Origin: Blastococcus sp. TBT05-19
Lineage (GTDB): Bacteria; Actinomycetota; Actinomycetes; Mycobacteriales; Geodermatophilaceae
Assembly (NCBI RefSeq): GCF_003319095.1
Contig: NZ_QOHI01000001.1
Coordinates: forward strand, 620,001-684,000
Direction of reading: 5' to 3'
Length of the DNA: 64,000 bases
The notes under the pieces were generated by a model. The model was not told the origin of the DNA. It ran no database searches and was given only the letters and a program-made list of their open reading frames with translations. Position numbers and translations under genes: made by a program. Of the stretch, positions 37,299 to 46,482 are shown in pieces; positions within the stretch are counted from its first letter, which is position 1, and each line of letters opens with the position of its first letter.

Positions 37299-38489
37299 TC
37301 ACACCTTTCCGCGGAGGATGCGGCGCCAGTAGACCTGCGGCAGGCCGTGGCGGTCGAACAGCCACTGCCAGCGCCGGGCCTTGAACGGGTCGATCAGCGG
37401 CACCGACGGGCTCGGCCGGCCCTCGCGGTCCACCTCGTTGAGCATCAGCTTCCGGCGGGTCACGGTGATCGGCATGACCGTGTAGCCGTCGTACCGCGTC
37501 AGCCGCTTCCCCTTCCGCACGGCCGCCAGGTTCTTCGCCAGCACGTCCACCTGCTTCCGCAGCGCGCCTCCTGACGGACGGGTGGCGAGGTCGGCGGCGT
37601 CACCGATCGCCCAGATCGACCCGTGCCGCCGCGACCGCAGCGTCTCCGGGTCGACGTCGACCAAGCCGGGAGCGGGGTCGGCTGCGAGGCCGGCGTCGGC
37701 GATCCACCGCGGTGCCCGGTAGTGGGGGACGGCGTGCGCGAAAGCGACGTCCTCCAGCACCCGGGTGCCTGCCGGCGTGCGGACGTGGAGCGCGTGGACG
37801 TCCCAGTCGACGTGCTCGATGCGGGCCTCGCGGAGCACCCGCACCCCGTAGCGGGTGAAGGTCTGCTCCAGGTGCTCGTCCGCCTCCGGCAGCCTCGTCG
37901 CGGTCGCCTCGGGGAGCACGAGCACCACATCGAGGTCGGCCAGCACCCCGGCCCGCCGCCAGGAGTCGCAGGCCATGAGCAGCGGCTTGAGCGCCGTCGG
38001 TGCGCACGAGGCCGGCTCCGGCGGCACGGTGAACACCACGGTGCCGCTGCGCAGGGCCGACAGCCGCGGCCAGACCTGCGGCGTGCTGCCGGGGACGTAG
38101 GTGGACGCCGCCCAGCCGTCGGCGTACGCCTGCTGCAACCCCGGGGTCGCCTCCCAGTCCTCCACCAGCCCGGGGCACAGGACGAGCGTCGAGGCGTGCA
38201 GCGTGCGGCCGCCCCGGGTGCGCACGGTCATCGCCGCCGGGTCGACGGCCACGACGGCGTCGCGGATCCACCGGCAGCCGTCCGGGACGACGTCGGCCAT
38301 CGGCCGCTCCAGCTCCGACATCGAGGCCTCCCCGGCGCCGACGTAGTTCAGCAGCGGCTTGTACCGGTGCACCGGCTGCGGAGCGACGAGGGTGACCTCG
38401 TCGAACCCGTCGCGGAGCAGTCGCGCCGCCAGGGAGATGCCGGCGTTCCCGCCACCGACGACCAGGACCTCGGAACGCTCGACAGCCAC
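37299..38489 (-). CDS. FAD/NAD(P)-binding oxidoreductase, sulfide:quinone reductase-like
   Basis: 396 residues. N-terminal FAD-binding Rossmann motif VLVVGGGNAGISLAARLL; then HRYKPLLNYVGAGEAS, VVAVDPAAMTV, STLVLCPGLVEDWEATPG and the second FAD motif GSIWAIGDAADLATRPSGGA. The pattern is that of SQR/NDH-2-like flavoproteins. The conserved redox Cys of true SQR cannot be confirmed by eye (candidates at LVLCPG and PASCAP). GTG start at 38489. It could oxidise sulfide or act as a type II NADH dehydrogenase relative. Confidence 0.85.
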   Translation of the reverse strand: MAVERSEVLVVGGGNAGISLAARLLRDGFDEVTLVAPQPVHRYKPLLNYVGAGEASMSELERPMADVVPDGCRWIRDAVVAVDPAAMTVRTRGGRTLHASTLVLCPGLVEDWEATPGLQQAYADGWAASTYVPGSTPQVWPRLSALRSGTVVFTVPPEPASCAPTALKPLLMACDSWRRAGVLADLDVVLVLPEATATRLPEADEHLEQTFTRYGVRVLREARIEHVDWDVHALHVRTPAGTRVLEDVAFAHAVPHYRAPRWIADAGLAADPAPGLVDVDPETLRSRRHGSIWAIGDAADLATRPSGGALRKQVDVLAKNLAAVRKGKRLTRYDGYTVMPITVTRRKLMLNEVDREGRPSPSVPLIDPFKARRWQWLFDRHGLPQVYWRRILRGKV

Positions 38490-38545
38490 GGTGCGGAGCC
38501 TGCCCAGTTCACCCGGCTCCCACACGGCGGTCGTCCGGCGGGCAG

Positions 38546-38782
38546 TTAGCCGGCGAGGCGGGCGCACTCGGCGCAGTGCGGGCCGCCGCCGGACGCCGGC
38601 CAGTCCGCCGCCGCACGAGCGACGACGAGCGCACCGCACACCGATGCCTCGAGCCCGTCGACCACGGGCTGGGCGACCGCGTGCGCGACGTCCCCGGCGC
38701 GCCCGATGGCGTGGCCCTGCGCTCGGAGGTCGCGGCCGGTGCTCCCGGCGCCGGAACCGCTCACGAAGAGGCTTCCCGTCAT
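38546..38782 (-). CDS. Small unknown protein with C-terminal CxxC, 78 aa
   Basis: MTGSLFVSGSGAGSTGRDLR, then VAQPVVDGLEASVCGALVVA and GGPHCAECARLAG. Three cysteines, two in CAEC, suggest a small metal-binding or redox protein. Ribosome site is weak and the overall call is only moderately sure. It lies between an oxidoreductase and the hairpin that ends the next gene. Confidence 0.5.
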   Translation of the reverse strand: MTGSLFVSGSGAGSTGRDLRAQGHAIGRAGDVAHAVAQPVVDGLEASVCGALVVARAAADWPASGGGPHCAECARLAG

Positions 38783-38797
38783 GACGTCAGGGTGGGG

Positions 38798-38841
38798 GCA
38801 CCAGGTGTCCGGGGGGTGACGCCGTCCCGAACACCTGGTGC
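38798..38841 (-). terminator. Terminator of the RibD-like gene
   Basis: Eleven-bp perfect arms GCACCAGGTGT and ACACCTGGTGC with a short inner CGGG/CCCG stem, nine bases after the stop at 38851. Confidence 0.65.
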
Positions 38842-38850
38842 GTCCTTCTC

Positions 38851-39390
38851 TCAGCCCTCGCGGACGGGCCGGTAGACCAGGTGCAGGACGCCGGTCGGCA
38901 GCGCCTCCGATGACACCAGGTCCAGCGGCGTCCGGCCCAGCTCGTCGGTCCACCGGCGCTCGCCGGAGACCACGATCGGGTCGACGAGCAGCACGAGCTC
39001 GTCCAGCAGCCCGGCCTCGAGCAGGGCGCGCACGGTGCTCAGGCTGCCGGACATGCCGATCCAGCCGTCGGTGCTGTCCTTGAGCGCACGGACGTCGTCG
39101 AGGCTGCTCAGGACCGAGGTGTTCTCCCAGTCCGACTTCTCCAGCGTGGTGGAGAGGACGTACTTGCGGATCGGGTTGATGAAGTCGCCGAACTCGTCGG
39201 TGGTGTTGCCCGGCCAGTACTGCGACCACATGTCGTGCAGCACCCTGCCCATGAGGTAGGCCTCGCAGCGGTCGTTGTGCTGGTCGACCGCCTTGCCCAT
39301 GGCGTCGTCGAAGTACGGGAAGTGCCAGTTCTGCGGATTCTCGGCCGAGCCGTCGACGGTGGTGAACAGGGCGGCGGCGATCTTTCCCAC
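38851..39390 (-). CDS. Dihydrofolate reductase-fold (RibD C-terminal-like) protein
   Basis: 179 residues of the RibD_C/DHFR-like superfamily, NADPH-binding reductases of which many members have unknown substrates. Visible: [20 protein letters not shown] (in place of the S-x-DG start), [60 protein letters not shown] and [20 protein letters not shown] start with AAGGAG eight bases upstream. Likely not involved in folate metabolism itself. It is divergent from the DUF1348 gene. Confidence 0.88.
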   Translation of the reverse strand: MGKIAAALFTTVDGSAENPQNWHFPYFDDAMGKAVDQHNDRCEAYLMGRVLHDMWSQYWPGNTTDEFGDFINPIRKYVLSTTLEKSDWENTSVLSSLDDVRALKDSTDGWIGMSGSLSTVRALLEAGLLDELVLLVDPIVVSGERRWTDELGRTPLDLVSSEALPTGVLHLVYRPVREG

Positions 39391-39508
39391 GGGCGTTCTC
39401 CTTGCGGTGTACGGGTGTCGAGAAGGTAGACGGAGGGCCGGCGCGGAAATCATCGGGCAGGGTGGTGCCGGGTGGCCGAAGGGCGGTCGCCGCGTCCGAG
39501 GAGGTCCC

Positions 39509-39961
39509 GTGTCCCGTCCGCCGTTCCCGCCGTTCACCCTGGAGACCGCCCGGCAGAAGGTCCGGGCGGCCGAGGACGCGTGGAACACCTGCGACCCGCA
39601 CAGGGTGGCGCAGGCCTACACCGAGGACACCGTCTGGCGGAACCGCAGCGAGTTCCTGACCGGCCGCGACGAGGTCCGTGCGTTCCTGGCGCGGAAGTGG
39701 GACCGGGAGCGCGACTACGCGCTGCGCAAGGAGCTGTGGGCGTTCACCGACGACCGGATCGCGGTCCGCTTCCAGTACGAGTGGCAGGACGCCGACGGGC
39801 GGACCTGGCGCTCGTACGGCAACGAGAACTGGGAGTTCGCGTCCGACGGGCTCATGCGCCGGCGCGAGGCGAGCATCAACGACGTTCCCATCGCCCCGGA
39901 GGAGCGCTGGATCCTCGGCCCCCGGGACGACGACGACGCGACGCCGCTCCCGCTGCGCTGA
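39509..39961 (+). CDS. DUF1348 (NTF2/SnoaL-like) protein
   Basis: 150 residues. Typical family text: [100 protein letters not shown]. These are small cone-shaped alpha+beta proteins with a ligand pocket; the function of DUF1348 is unknown. GTG start with GAGGAGGT four bases upstream. Confidence 0.92.
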   Translation: MSRPPFPPFTLETARQKVRAAEDAWNTCDPHRVAQAYTEDTVWRNRSEFLTGRDEVRAFLARKWDRERDYALRKELWAFTDDRIAVRFQYEWQDADGRTWRSYGNENWEFASDGLMRRREASINDVPIAPEERWILGPRDDDDATPLPLR

Positions 39962-40044
39962 GGGTCGCAACCAGGGGAAGACCAGGGTCGGATCCGGGCG
40001 TTCCCCGATTCCCGGCGCGGCTGCCGGCGGCCAGGCTCGGGGAC

Positions 40045-40344
40045 ATGACCACAGCAGAGACCCCCACCCAGCAGCAGCCCCCCGTCCGGCCCTTCCTGCG
40101 CAGCGGCACCGACCGGATGGCCGGCGGCGTGTGCGGAGGGATGGCCGAGTACACCGGCATCGACGCGACGCTCTGGCGGATCGCCGCCGTCCTGTTCACG
40201 CTGACCGGCGGCGCCGGCGTCCTCGTGTACCTGCTCCTCTGGGTCGCCGTGCCCTCGGCGCCGCTCCCGGAGGGCACCCGCCCCAGCCTGCTGGAGGAGT
40301 GGGCCCGGCGACTGCGCGCCGCCGTGGTCGACCGCCGGCGGTGA
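40045..40344 (+). CDS. PspC-domain membrane protein
   Basis: 99 residues. PspC core: FLRSGTDRMAGGVCGGMAEY, TGIDATLWRIAAVLFTLTGG and the membrane helix VLVYLLLWVAVPS. PspC proteins act in phage-shock type membrane stress responses; short single-domain forms like this one are common in actinomycetes, with no fixed role. No other psp gene is nearby. Confidence 0.9.
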   Translation: MTTAETPTQQQPPVRPFLRSGTDRMAGGVCGGMAEYTGIDATLWRIAAVLFTLTGGAGVLVYLLLWVAVPSAPLPEGTRPSLLEEWARRLRAAVVDRRR

Positions 40345-40404
40345 ACCCGCAGGCCGACACGGCGCCGCGCTGCTGCGGGACGGCCCGCAGCCGGGTCGGT
40401 GCGG

Positions 40405-40410
40405 CAGGAT
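40405..40410 (+). promoter_or_regulatory. Possible -10 of leaderless LURP-one gene
   Basis: CAGGAT, six bases before the ATG at 40417. First base off consensus; the spacing agrees with other leaderless starts here. Confidence 0.4.
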
Positions 40411-40416
40411 GACCGC

Positions 40417-41037
40417 ATGACCAGCCCCGCCGGACACCAGCAGCCGGCTCCCATGGTGGTGCCGCGGTTCTTCGTCAAGCAGCGGATCACGGTGATGGTG
40501 AACCGCTACGAGATCCGCACGGCGAACCTCGACGGAGAGCCAGGGCAGCTGATCGCCTTCGCCGAGCAGAAGCGGATGAAGCTCAGGGAGGAGGTCGTCT
40601 TCTTCTCCGACGAGTCGAAGAGCCGGCGGGTGTTCTCCTTCAAGGCCCGTCAGCGGCTCGACGTCAGCGCCGAGCACGACGTCTACGACGAGTACGGCAC
40701 GGTCATCGGCTACTTCAGCAAGCAGTTCGGCGCGAGCCTGCTGCGCTCCACCTGGAACCTGTCGGCCCCCGGTGTCGACGCCGTCGGGCAGGAGCGCAAC
40801 GTGGCCATCGCGATCCTGCGGCGCGTCTGGGGCTTCATCCCGTACCTCGGCAACGTCTGGGTGCCGTTCCTCTTCCACTTCGACTTCACGCGGCCGAGCA
40901 CCGGCGAGATCGTGATGTCCAGCCACAAGAAGATCGGCTTCCGGGACGCCTACGACGTGACCGTGCCGGATCCGCGGCTGGACTTCCGGGTGGCGGCGTC
41001 GATGGCCGTCGCGCTGGACGCGCTGCAGAGCCGCTGA
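40417..41037 (+). CDS. LURP-one-related / phospholipid-scramblase-like protein
   Basis: 206 residues of the Tubby-like LURP-one fold. Visible: [60 protein letters not shown] and [20 protein letters not shown]. Members may bind lipids; the bacterial role is unknown. Hydrophobic segments are short, so it is probably cytoplasmic or peripheral. ATG at 40417 is preferred over an earlier codon because of the -10-like box. Confidence 0.85.
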   Translation: MTSPAGHQQPAPMVVPRFFVKQRITVMVNRYEIRTANLDGEPGQLIAFAEQKRMKLREEVVFFSDESKSRRVFSFKARQRLDVSAEHDVYDEYGTVIGYFSKQFGASLLRSTWNLSAPGVDAVGQERNVAIAILRRVWGFIPYLGNVWVPFLFHFDFTRPSTGEIVMSSHKKIGFRDAYDVTVPDPRLDFRVAASMAVALDALQSR

Positions 41038-41101
41038 CGGCGGGAAGCCTCCCGGGGTCGCGTCGGTTGTCCCTGGCAACCGACGCGAAAGGCCCCCGCA
41101 C

Positions 41102-42079
41102 ATGAGCATCACGCTGTCCGTCCTCGACCTCGCCCCGATCCCGCGGGGGGAGACCGCGAGCAGCGCCATCGCGGCCAGCGTGGCCCTGGCCCGGCGCGCG
41201 GAGGAGCACGGGTTCGCGCGGGTCTGGTACGCCGAGCACCACAACATGCCCTCGATCGCCTCGTCGGCCACCAGCGTGCTGATCTCCCACGTCGGCGCGC
41301 ACACCGAGCGCATCCGGCTCGGGGCCGGCGGCGTGATGCTGCCCAACCACTCGCCGCTGACCATCGCCGAGCAGTTCGGCACCCTCGAGGCGATGTACCC
41401 GGGCCGCATCGACCTGGGTCTGGGGCGCGCGCCCGGCAGCGACCAGAACACGATGTACGCGCTGCGCCGCGACCCGCACTCGGCCGACACCTTCCCGCAG
41501 GACGTCGTCGAGCTGCAGGGCTACCTGACCGGTGAGACGCGGGTGCGCGGCGTCGACGCCATCCCGGGCAAGGGCTCGAACGTGCCTCTCTACGTGCTCG
41601 GCTCGTCGATGTTCGGCGCGCAGCTCGCCGCGGCCCTCGGCCTGCCCTACGCCTTCGCCTCGCACTTCGCGCCGGCCATGCTCGAGCCCGCCGTCGCCGC
41701 CTACCGCGACCAGTTCACGCCGTCGGCGCAGCTCGACCGGCCGCACGTGATCGCCGGGCTCAACGTCGTGGCCGCCGACACCGAGGACGACGCGCGGCAG
41801 CAGTTCGCGGCGGTCAAGCGGAACCTCGCGATCGGGCTCTTCGGCCGCGGCCAGGCGCTCACCGACGAGCAGGCCGACCAGCTGCTCGCCCAGGGCGCCG
41901 GGCACCACGTGGACACCATGCTGACCCACACCGCGCTGGGCACCCCCGGCCAGGTGGGCGACTTCCTCGAGGGCTTCGCCAAGACCGCCGACGCCGACGA
42001 GCTGATCGTCGCCTTCCAGTCACCCTCGCTCGAGGGCCGGCTGCGCGCGGTCGAGCTCACCGCCTCGGCGCTGCGCTGA
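41102..42079 (+). CDS. LLM-class flavin-dependent oxidoreductase
   Basis: 325-residue TIM-barrel flavoprotein related to bacterial luciferase. Visible: [80 protein letters not shown] and [20 protein letters not shown]. This matches the MsnO8/YhbW-type subgroup that uses FMNH2 or F420; the cofactor cannot be told by eye. ATG at 41102. Convergent with the lipoprotein gene; no terminator seen in the two-base gap. Confidence 0.93.
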   Translation: MSITLSVLDLAPIPRGETASSAIAASVALARRAEEHGFARVWYAEHHNMPSIASSATSVLISHVGAHTERIRLGAGGVMLPNHSPLTIAEQFGTLEAMYPGRIDLGLGRAPGSDQNTMYALRRDPHSADTFPQDVVELQGYLTGETRVRGVDAIPGKGSNVPLYVLGSSMFGAQLAAALGLPYAFASHFAPAMLEPAVAAYRDQFTPSAQLDRPHVIAGLNVVAADTEDDARQQFAAVKRNLAIGLFGRGQALTDEQADQLLAQGAGHHVDTMLTHTALGTPGQVGDFLEGFAKTADADELIVAFQSPSLEGRLRAVELTASALR

Positions 42080-42080
42080 T

Positions 42081-42533
42081 TCAGTCGTCGTCGTCGCAGA
42101 TCTGGATCTCCAGCCGCCCGTCGTCCCGCAGGTCGGCCTCGACGTCGACGTCCTCGTCCCCTCGCCGGAACTCGACGTCGACCTCGTCGTCGTCGCTGCT
42201 CGAGTTGATGCTCCACCCGTCGTCCGACCGCGCCTCGATCGAGAGTCCGCCGCCCTCGGCGTCCAGCCTGAGCGTCCCGATGCCGGGGAGGGAGTAGCGG
42301 CCGTCGGGTGACTCCGGCACCGCCGCGCAGGTCCCCGGAGCCGGGCGCTCGACCTGCCCGGGAGCGGACGCCGACGGCCCGGGAGAGGGCTCGTCGGACG
42401 GCTCGGGCGAGGGCTCCGCGGACGAGGAGCCCGTCGACCGGCTCGCCTCCGCCGGTGCGGGCGGGTCGTCGGTGCACCCTGCCAGGAGCGGCACGGCGAG
42501 CAGAACCAGGACGACGGCGGGCGAGCGACGCAT
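42081..42533 (-). CDS. Acidic lipoprotein of unknown function
   Basis: 150 residues. Lipoprotein signal: MRRSPAVVLVLLAVPLLAGC with the lipobox Cys at 20. A Ser/Pro/Glu linker (about 25-65) precedes a small beta-rich domain (YSLPGIGTLRLDAEGGGLSI, DDEVDVEFRRGDEDVDVEA) that ends in a run of Asp. Expected on the outer face of the membrane. AAGGAG about 12 bases before the ATG. No family known to me. Confidence 0.82.
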   Translation of the reverse strand: MRRSPAVVLVLLAVPLLAGCTDDPPAPAEASRSTGSSSAEPSPEPSDEPSPGPSASAPGQVERPAPGTCAAVPESPDGRYSLPGIGTLRLDAEGGGLSIEARSDDGWSINSSSDDDEVDVEFRRGDEDVDVEADLRDDGRLEIQICDDDD

Positions 42534-42629
42534 GACCGCTGTCCTACTCCTTTCCGCTCCTCCGTGGGGGTGACGACGTGACCGACGACCGGGTTTGCCG
42601 CCCCGGGGAGGTGCGGGTACGCCCGCGAG

Positions 42630-43535
42630 GTGACCTACTCGATCGTGGCCCGTGATCCCGAGACGGGGGAGATGGGCGTCGCCACCCAGTCCCAGGCGTT
42701 CGCCGTCGGCAACAGCGTCCCGTTCGCCCTCCCCGGGCACGGGGTGATCGCGACCCAGTCGATGGCCGAGCCGATGTACGGCTCGGTCGGCCTGGACCTG
42801 CTGCAGGGCGGCTTCACCGCCCAGGAGGTGCTGACGGCGCTGAGCAGCGTCGACCCCCAGCCGGAGCGGCGGCAGCTGGCCATCCTCGGCGTGAACGGCG
42901 ACCTGGCCGCCTACACCGGTGCCAGCTGCGTCGACGACGCCGGGCACCTGATGGGCGAGAACTGCGTGGCGTTGGCGAACATGGCCAGCTCACCGGCGGT
43001 GTGGGAGGCCATGGTCGAGCGGTTCGAGGGGTCCTCCGGGCCGCTCGCCCAGCGCCTGCTCTCCTCGCTGGTGGCGGGGGAGGAGGCGGGTGGCGACTTC
43101 CGGGGCCGGCGCTCGGCGGCCATCATGGTCATCCGCTCCACCACGACCGGTCGCCCGTGGCACGACATGGTCGTCGACCTCCGCGTGGACGACTCGGCCG
43201 ATCCGCTCGGCGTGCTGGCCGACCTCACCGTCACCCGGGCGCGCTACCAGGACGTCGTCCGCGCGTTCCAGCAGGCCATCGACGGCGACCCGGTCACCGC
43301 CGACCGCGAGCTGGAGCTGCTGCGCCCGATGGACCCGGTCACCGAGCCCGACCAGCTCATGTGGCGCGCGGTGATCGCCGCCCTGGCCGGCCGCGAGGAC
43401 GCGGCCCGCGAGATGCTCCAGGAGCTGGCCGCCCTCGCGCCGCAGTTCCTCGAGGCGGCCAGCCGCTTCGGCAAGGCCGGGCTCATGCCGGCCGACGTGG
43501 TCGAGCGGATCATCCCGCCGGTGCCGGCGACCTGA
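42630..43535 (+). CDS. DUF1028 family protein (Ntn-hydrolase-like)
   Basis: 301 residues. The N-terminus TYSIVARDPETGEMGVATQS and GHGVIATQSMAEPMYGSVGL are diagnostic of DUF1028, as are QLAILGVNGDLAAYTGASCV and GENCVALANMASSPAVWEAM. The fold resembles Ntn hydrolases; activity unproven. The C-terminal 80 residues (about 220-300) are helical and may be a peptidoglycan-binding or TPR-like addition found in some members. GTG start at 42630. Confidence 0.92.
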   Translation: MTYSIVARDPETGEMGVATQSQAFAVGNSVPFALPGHGVIATQSMAEPMYGSVGLDLLQGGFTAQEVLTALSSVDPQPERRQLAILGVNGDLAAYTGASCVDDAGHLMGENCVALANMASSPAVWEAMVERFEGSSGPLAQRLLSSLVAGEEAGGDFRGRRSAAIMVIRSTTTGRPWHDMVVDLRVDDSADPLGVLADLTVTRARYQDVVRAFQQAIDGDPVTADRELELLRPMDPVTEPDQLMWRAVIAALAGREDAAREMLQELAALAPQFLEAASRFGKAGLMPADVVERIIPPVPAT

Positions 43536-43694
43536 GCCGCCGGCTCAGCCCGGGTGCCGGCGCGCTCGCGGGCGCAGGGGCCGCTCACGCAGGAGGGTGC
43601 GGTCGCGCACGCGCCACTGGCGGTCCGCGCCGGTGAGCATCCCGGTGCGGCTGCGGTGCTCACCCGCACGAGGGGCCCACCGGGTGACGCACGT

Positions 43695-43720
43695 TTCAGT
43701 TCCGCCTGATTTCGGCCGAT
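43695..43720 (+). promoter_or_regulatory. Putative flagellar-sigma promoter of the GGDEF-EAL gene
   Basis: TTCA (43695-43698), 16 bases, GCCGAT (43715-43720), nine bases before the ATG. Three of four -35 and five of six -10 bases match the actinomycete FliA pattern CTCA-N15-17-GCCGAA. The best such match I found in the window. Confidence 0.45.
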
Positions 43721-43729
43721 CGGGTTCTC

Positions 43730-46015
43730 ATGAGGTTCCGACGTCGCGACACGACCGGCGAGGCCCGCCGGGGTGCCGATCCGTCGATGCGTGCCGTCCG
43801 CGTGCTCGGCGCCGTCTTCGGTGGCGGCTGGGTCGTGGCCTCGATCGCCAGCGCCGCGGGTGTCGGCACGGCCGCCTCGTTCCTGGCCGAGAAGGGCAAG
43901 CTGCTCTTCCTCGCCTCGCTCGTCGTCATGTTCGTGGTGCGCGGGCTGGCCGGCCCGGGCCGGGCCGCCTGGTGGTGCTTCGCCGGCGCCATGGCCTCCT
44001 ACCTGGCCGGCGCCACCGCGTACGAGTTCCACGACCGGTACCTCCCCGACGCCGCGGCCCTGGCGTGGTCCGACGTCGCGTTCTTCGGCTTCTACCCCCT
44101 GGCCTTCGCCGGCCTCTGCCTGCTGATCCGGGTGCGGACGCGGACGATCACGCTCAGCACCTGGCTCGACTGCGCCGTCACCGGCCTGACCGCGGCCGCG
44201 GTGGCCGCTGCCCTGGCACTGGGCGCCCTGATGCGGCAGACCGACGGGGACCTGGCCCTCATCGCCAGCGTCGGCTACCCGGTCGCAGACCTCTTCCTCT
44301 TCGGCCTGATCGCCGGCGGGCTCGTGGTCACCGGCCGCGACGCCGGAGCCGGCTGGTGGTGGCTGATCGGCGGTTTCGCGGTCTTCCTGGTCGCCGACAC
44401 CCTCTACGCCTTCCAGGTCGTGCACGGCACCTACGTCGCCGGCGGCCCGCTCGACACCCTTTGGGGCCTGGCCTTCATCGCGTTCGGCCTGGCCGCCTGC
44501 GTGGCGCCGCGCCCGGTGCGGCTGGACGGCGCCGGGGTGCCGCAGCGCCCGCTGGTCGTGCCGGCGGTCTGCGCGCTCATCGCCCTGGGCATCCTCTTCC
44601 GCGGGTACCTGGCCGGTGGCGACCCGGTCGCCGGCTGCCTCGCGCTCGGCGCGGTGCTGGCCGCGCTCGCCCGCACCGGTCTCACCTTCCGCGACGTGCG
44701 GGCGCTCGGCGTCAGCCTCCGGCAGGCCCGCACCGACGAGCTGACCGGCCTGCCCAACCGGCGCTCGGTCTTCGAGTCCCTCGACGCGGCCGACGAGCGG
44801 CTGGCCGACGGGGCCACGATCGCCGTGCTGGTCCTCGACCTGGACCGGTTCAAGGAGATCAACGACTCGCTCGGCCACTCCGTCGGGGACGCGCTCCTCC
44901 GCGAGGTCGGCGGCCGGCTGCGCGGCGAGCTGCGCGAGGCGGACATCCTGGCGCGGCTGGGCGGCGACGAGTTCGTGGTCCTCGCCGAGGACCTGGACCC
45001 CGGCTCCGCCCTCCTGCTGGCCCAGCGGCTGCGCGCGCAGTTCCAGCGCCCGTTCCTGCTCGCCGGTCTCGAGCTGACCGTCGACGCCAGCATCGGCGTC
45101 GCCGTGGGACCGGACCACTCGGCGAACTCCGCCGAGCTGCTGCAGCTGGCCGACCTGGCCATGTACTCCACCAAGGCCGGCCGCCTCGGCACCGGCCTCT
45201 ACGACGAGGCCCGCGACGGTCACGGCCGGCACCGGCTCGAGGACGTCTCCCAGCTGCGGCACGCGCTCGACCGCGGCGAGCTGGTCCTGCACTACCAGCC
45301 GAAGCTGGCGCTGAGCACCGGTGTGATCGACGGCGTCGAGGCGCTGGTGCGCTGGCAGCACCCCACCCGCGGCCTGCTGTACCCCGACGCCTTCATCGAC
45401 CTCGCCGAGTCCGCCGGCCTGATGAGCCGGCTGACCACCCAGGTCATCGACATGGCGCTGGCGCAGTGCCACGTGTGGGCCGGGCAGGGCCGGGCGCTCA
45501 CGATGGCGGTCAACGTCAGCCCGTCGAACCTGGTCGACGAGCAGTTCCCCGACGTCGTCGCCGAGCTGCTCGCCGCGCACGAGCTGCCCGCCGGGTCCCT
45601 CGTGCTCGAGGTGACCGAGAGCCTGCTCATGGAGGACCGCGAGCGCGCCGTGCGCGTGCTCGGCCGGCTCCGCGACGACGGCGTCGGCGTGGCCATCGAC
45701 GACTACGGCACCGGGCACTCCAGCCTCGCCTACCTGGCCGCGCTGCCGGTGACCGAGCTGAAGCTGGACCGCACGTTCGTCTCCGCCATGACGGGCAGCG
45801 CCCGCGCGGAGTCCATCGTCACCTCGACGCTCCAGCTGGCCCACGCCCTGGGCCTGGTGCTGGTCGCCGAGGGGGCGGAGGACCAGGCCACCGTCGACGC
45901 GCTCACCAACCTGGGCTGCGACGTCGTCCAGGGCTACCACCTCAGCCGCCCGCTGCCGCCGGACCAGCTCTGGACCTGGCTGCAGGACCGCTCGCCGGTC
46001 GCCGTCGCCCGCTGA
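43730..46015 (+). CDS. Membrane GGDEF-EAL c-di-GMP enzyme, 761 aa
   Basis: Residues about 20-320 hold eight to ten membrane helices with no domain name I can assign. About 335-500: GGDEF domain with RTDELTGLPNRRSVFE, VLDLDRFKEINDSLGHSVGD and an intact LGGDEF. About 515-755: EAL domain with GVEALVRWQHPTRGL, AVNVSPSNL, LEVTESLLMED, IDDYGTGHSSLAYL, LKLDRTFV and AEGAEDQ. Both sites look complete, so it could make and break c-di-GMP at the membrane. A FliA-type promoter candidate lies just upstream, giving an almost leaderless transcript. Confidence 0.94.
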   Translation: MRFRRRDTTGEARRGADPSMRAVRVLGAVFGGGWVVASIASAAGVGTAASFLAEKGKLLFLASLVVMFVVRGLAGPGRAAWWCFAGAMASYLAGATAYEFHDRYLPDAAALAWSDVAFFGFYPLAFAGLCLLIRVRTRTITLSTWLDCAVTGLTAAAVAAALALGALMRQTDGDLALIASVGYPVADLFLFGLIAGGLVVTGRDAGAGWWWLIGGFAVFLVADTLYAFQVVHGTYVAGGPLDTLWGLAFIAFGLAACVAPRPVRLDGAGVPQRPLVVPAVCALIALGILFRGYLAGGDPVAGCLALGAVLAALARTGLTFRDVRALGVSLRQARTDELTGLPNRRSVFESLDAADERLADGATIAVLVLDLDRFKEINDSLGHSVGDALLREVGGRLRGELREADILARLGGDEFVVLAEDLDPGSALLLAQRLRAQFQRPFLLAGLELTVDASIGVAVGPDHSANSAELLQLADLAMYSTKAGRLGTGLYDEARDGHGRHRLEDVSQLRHALDRGELVLHYQPKLALSTGVIDGVEALVRWQHPTRGLLYPDAFIDLAESAGLMSRLTTQVIDMALAQCHVWAGQGRALTMAVNVSPSNLVDEQFPDVVAELLAAHELPAGSLVLEVTESLLMEDRERAVRVLGRLRDDGVGVAIDDYGTGHSSLAYLAALPVTELKLDRTFVSAMTGSARAESIVTSTLQLAHALGLVLVAEGAEDQATVDALTNLGCDVVQGYHLSRPLPPDQLWTWLQDRSPVAVAR

Positions 46016-46025
46016 CCGCTCCGCG

Positions 46026-46334
46026 TCACCAGCCCGGCGTGGGCCCCTCGTCCAACCAGGTCGCGTACTCGTCGTCGGTCATCGGCCGGGCCGCGGCCAG
46101 CGCCTCCTCGAGGACGGTCAGCGGGACGCCGGGCGGGCCCATGACCCCGACCCGGACGTCGGCGTCGGAGCGGGCGAGCTCCTGCCAGCCCTCCGTCCTG
46201 CGCAGGTAGCGGTCGTCGCGCACGAGGGTGCACGAGAGGACCGGCTGGTCACCTCCGGGCGTCCAGGCGGAGGACGGCGCGCACGGGTCGGCCACGGCGG
46301 GATCCACCGCCTGGTCGCGGAACGGCCACAGCAC
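46026..46334 (-). CDS. Unknown protein, start uncertain
   Basis: The frame ends at 46026, ten bases from the convergent GGDEF-EAL gene. The first usual start codon gives 102 residues (VLWPFRDQAVDPAVADPCAP ... TDDEYATWLDEGPTPGW). Coding-like sequence continues upstream in the same frame to about 46480 (LTERITTAGGTPEHPWVTEL, then QLTGSPLVWTALEADSGRPE) without any ATG, GTG or TTG. An AGGAGG with an ATG directly after it stands at about 46480 in another frame, so a small indel may hide the true start. Function unknown. Confidence 0.5.
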   Translation of the reverse strand: MLWPFRDQAVDPAVADPCAPSSAWTPGGDQPVLSCTLVRDDRYLRRTEGWQELARSDADVRVGVMGPPGVPLTVLEEALAAARPMTDDEYATWLDEGPTPGW

Positions 46335-46482
46335 GTCCTCCGGGCGGCCCGAGTCCGCCTCGAGCGCCGTCCAGACGAGCGGGCTGCCCGTGAGCTGCGG
46401 CAGCGATGCCCGGTAGCCGTCGAGCTCGGTGACCCACGGGTGCTCGGGGGTGCCGCCCGCGGTGGTGATCCGCTCGGTGAGG

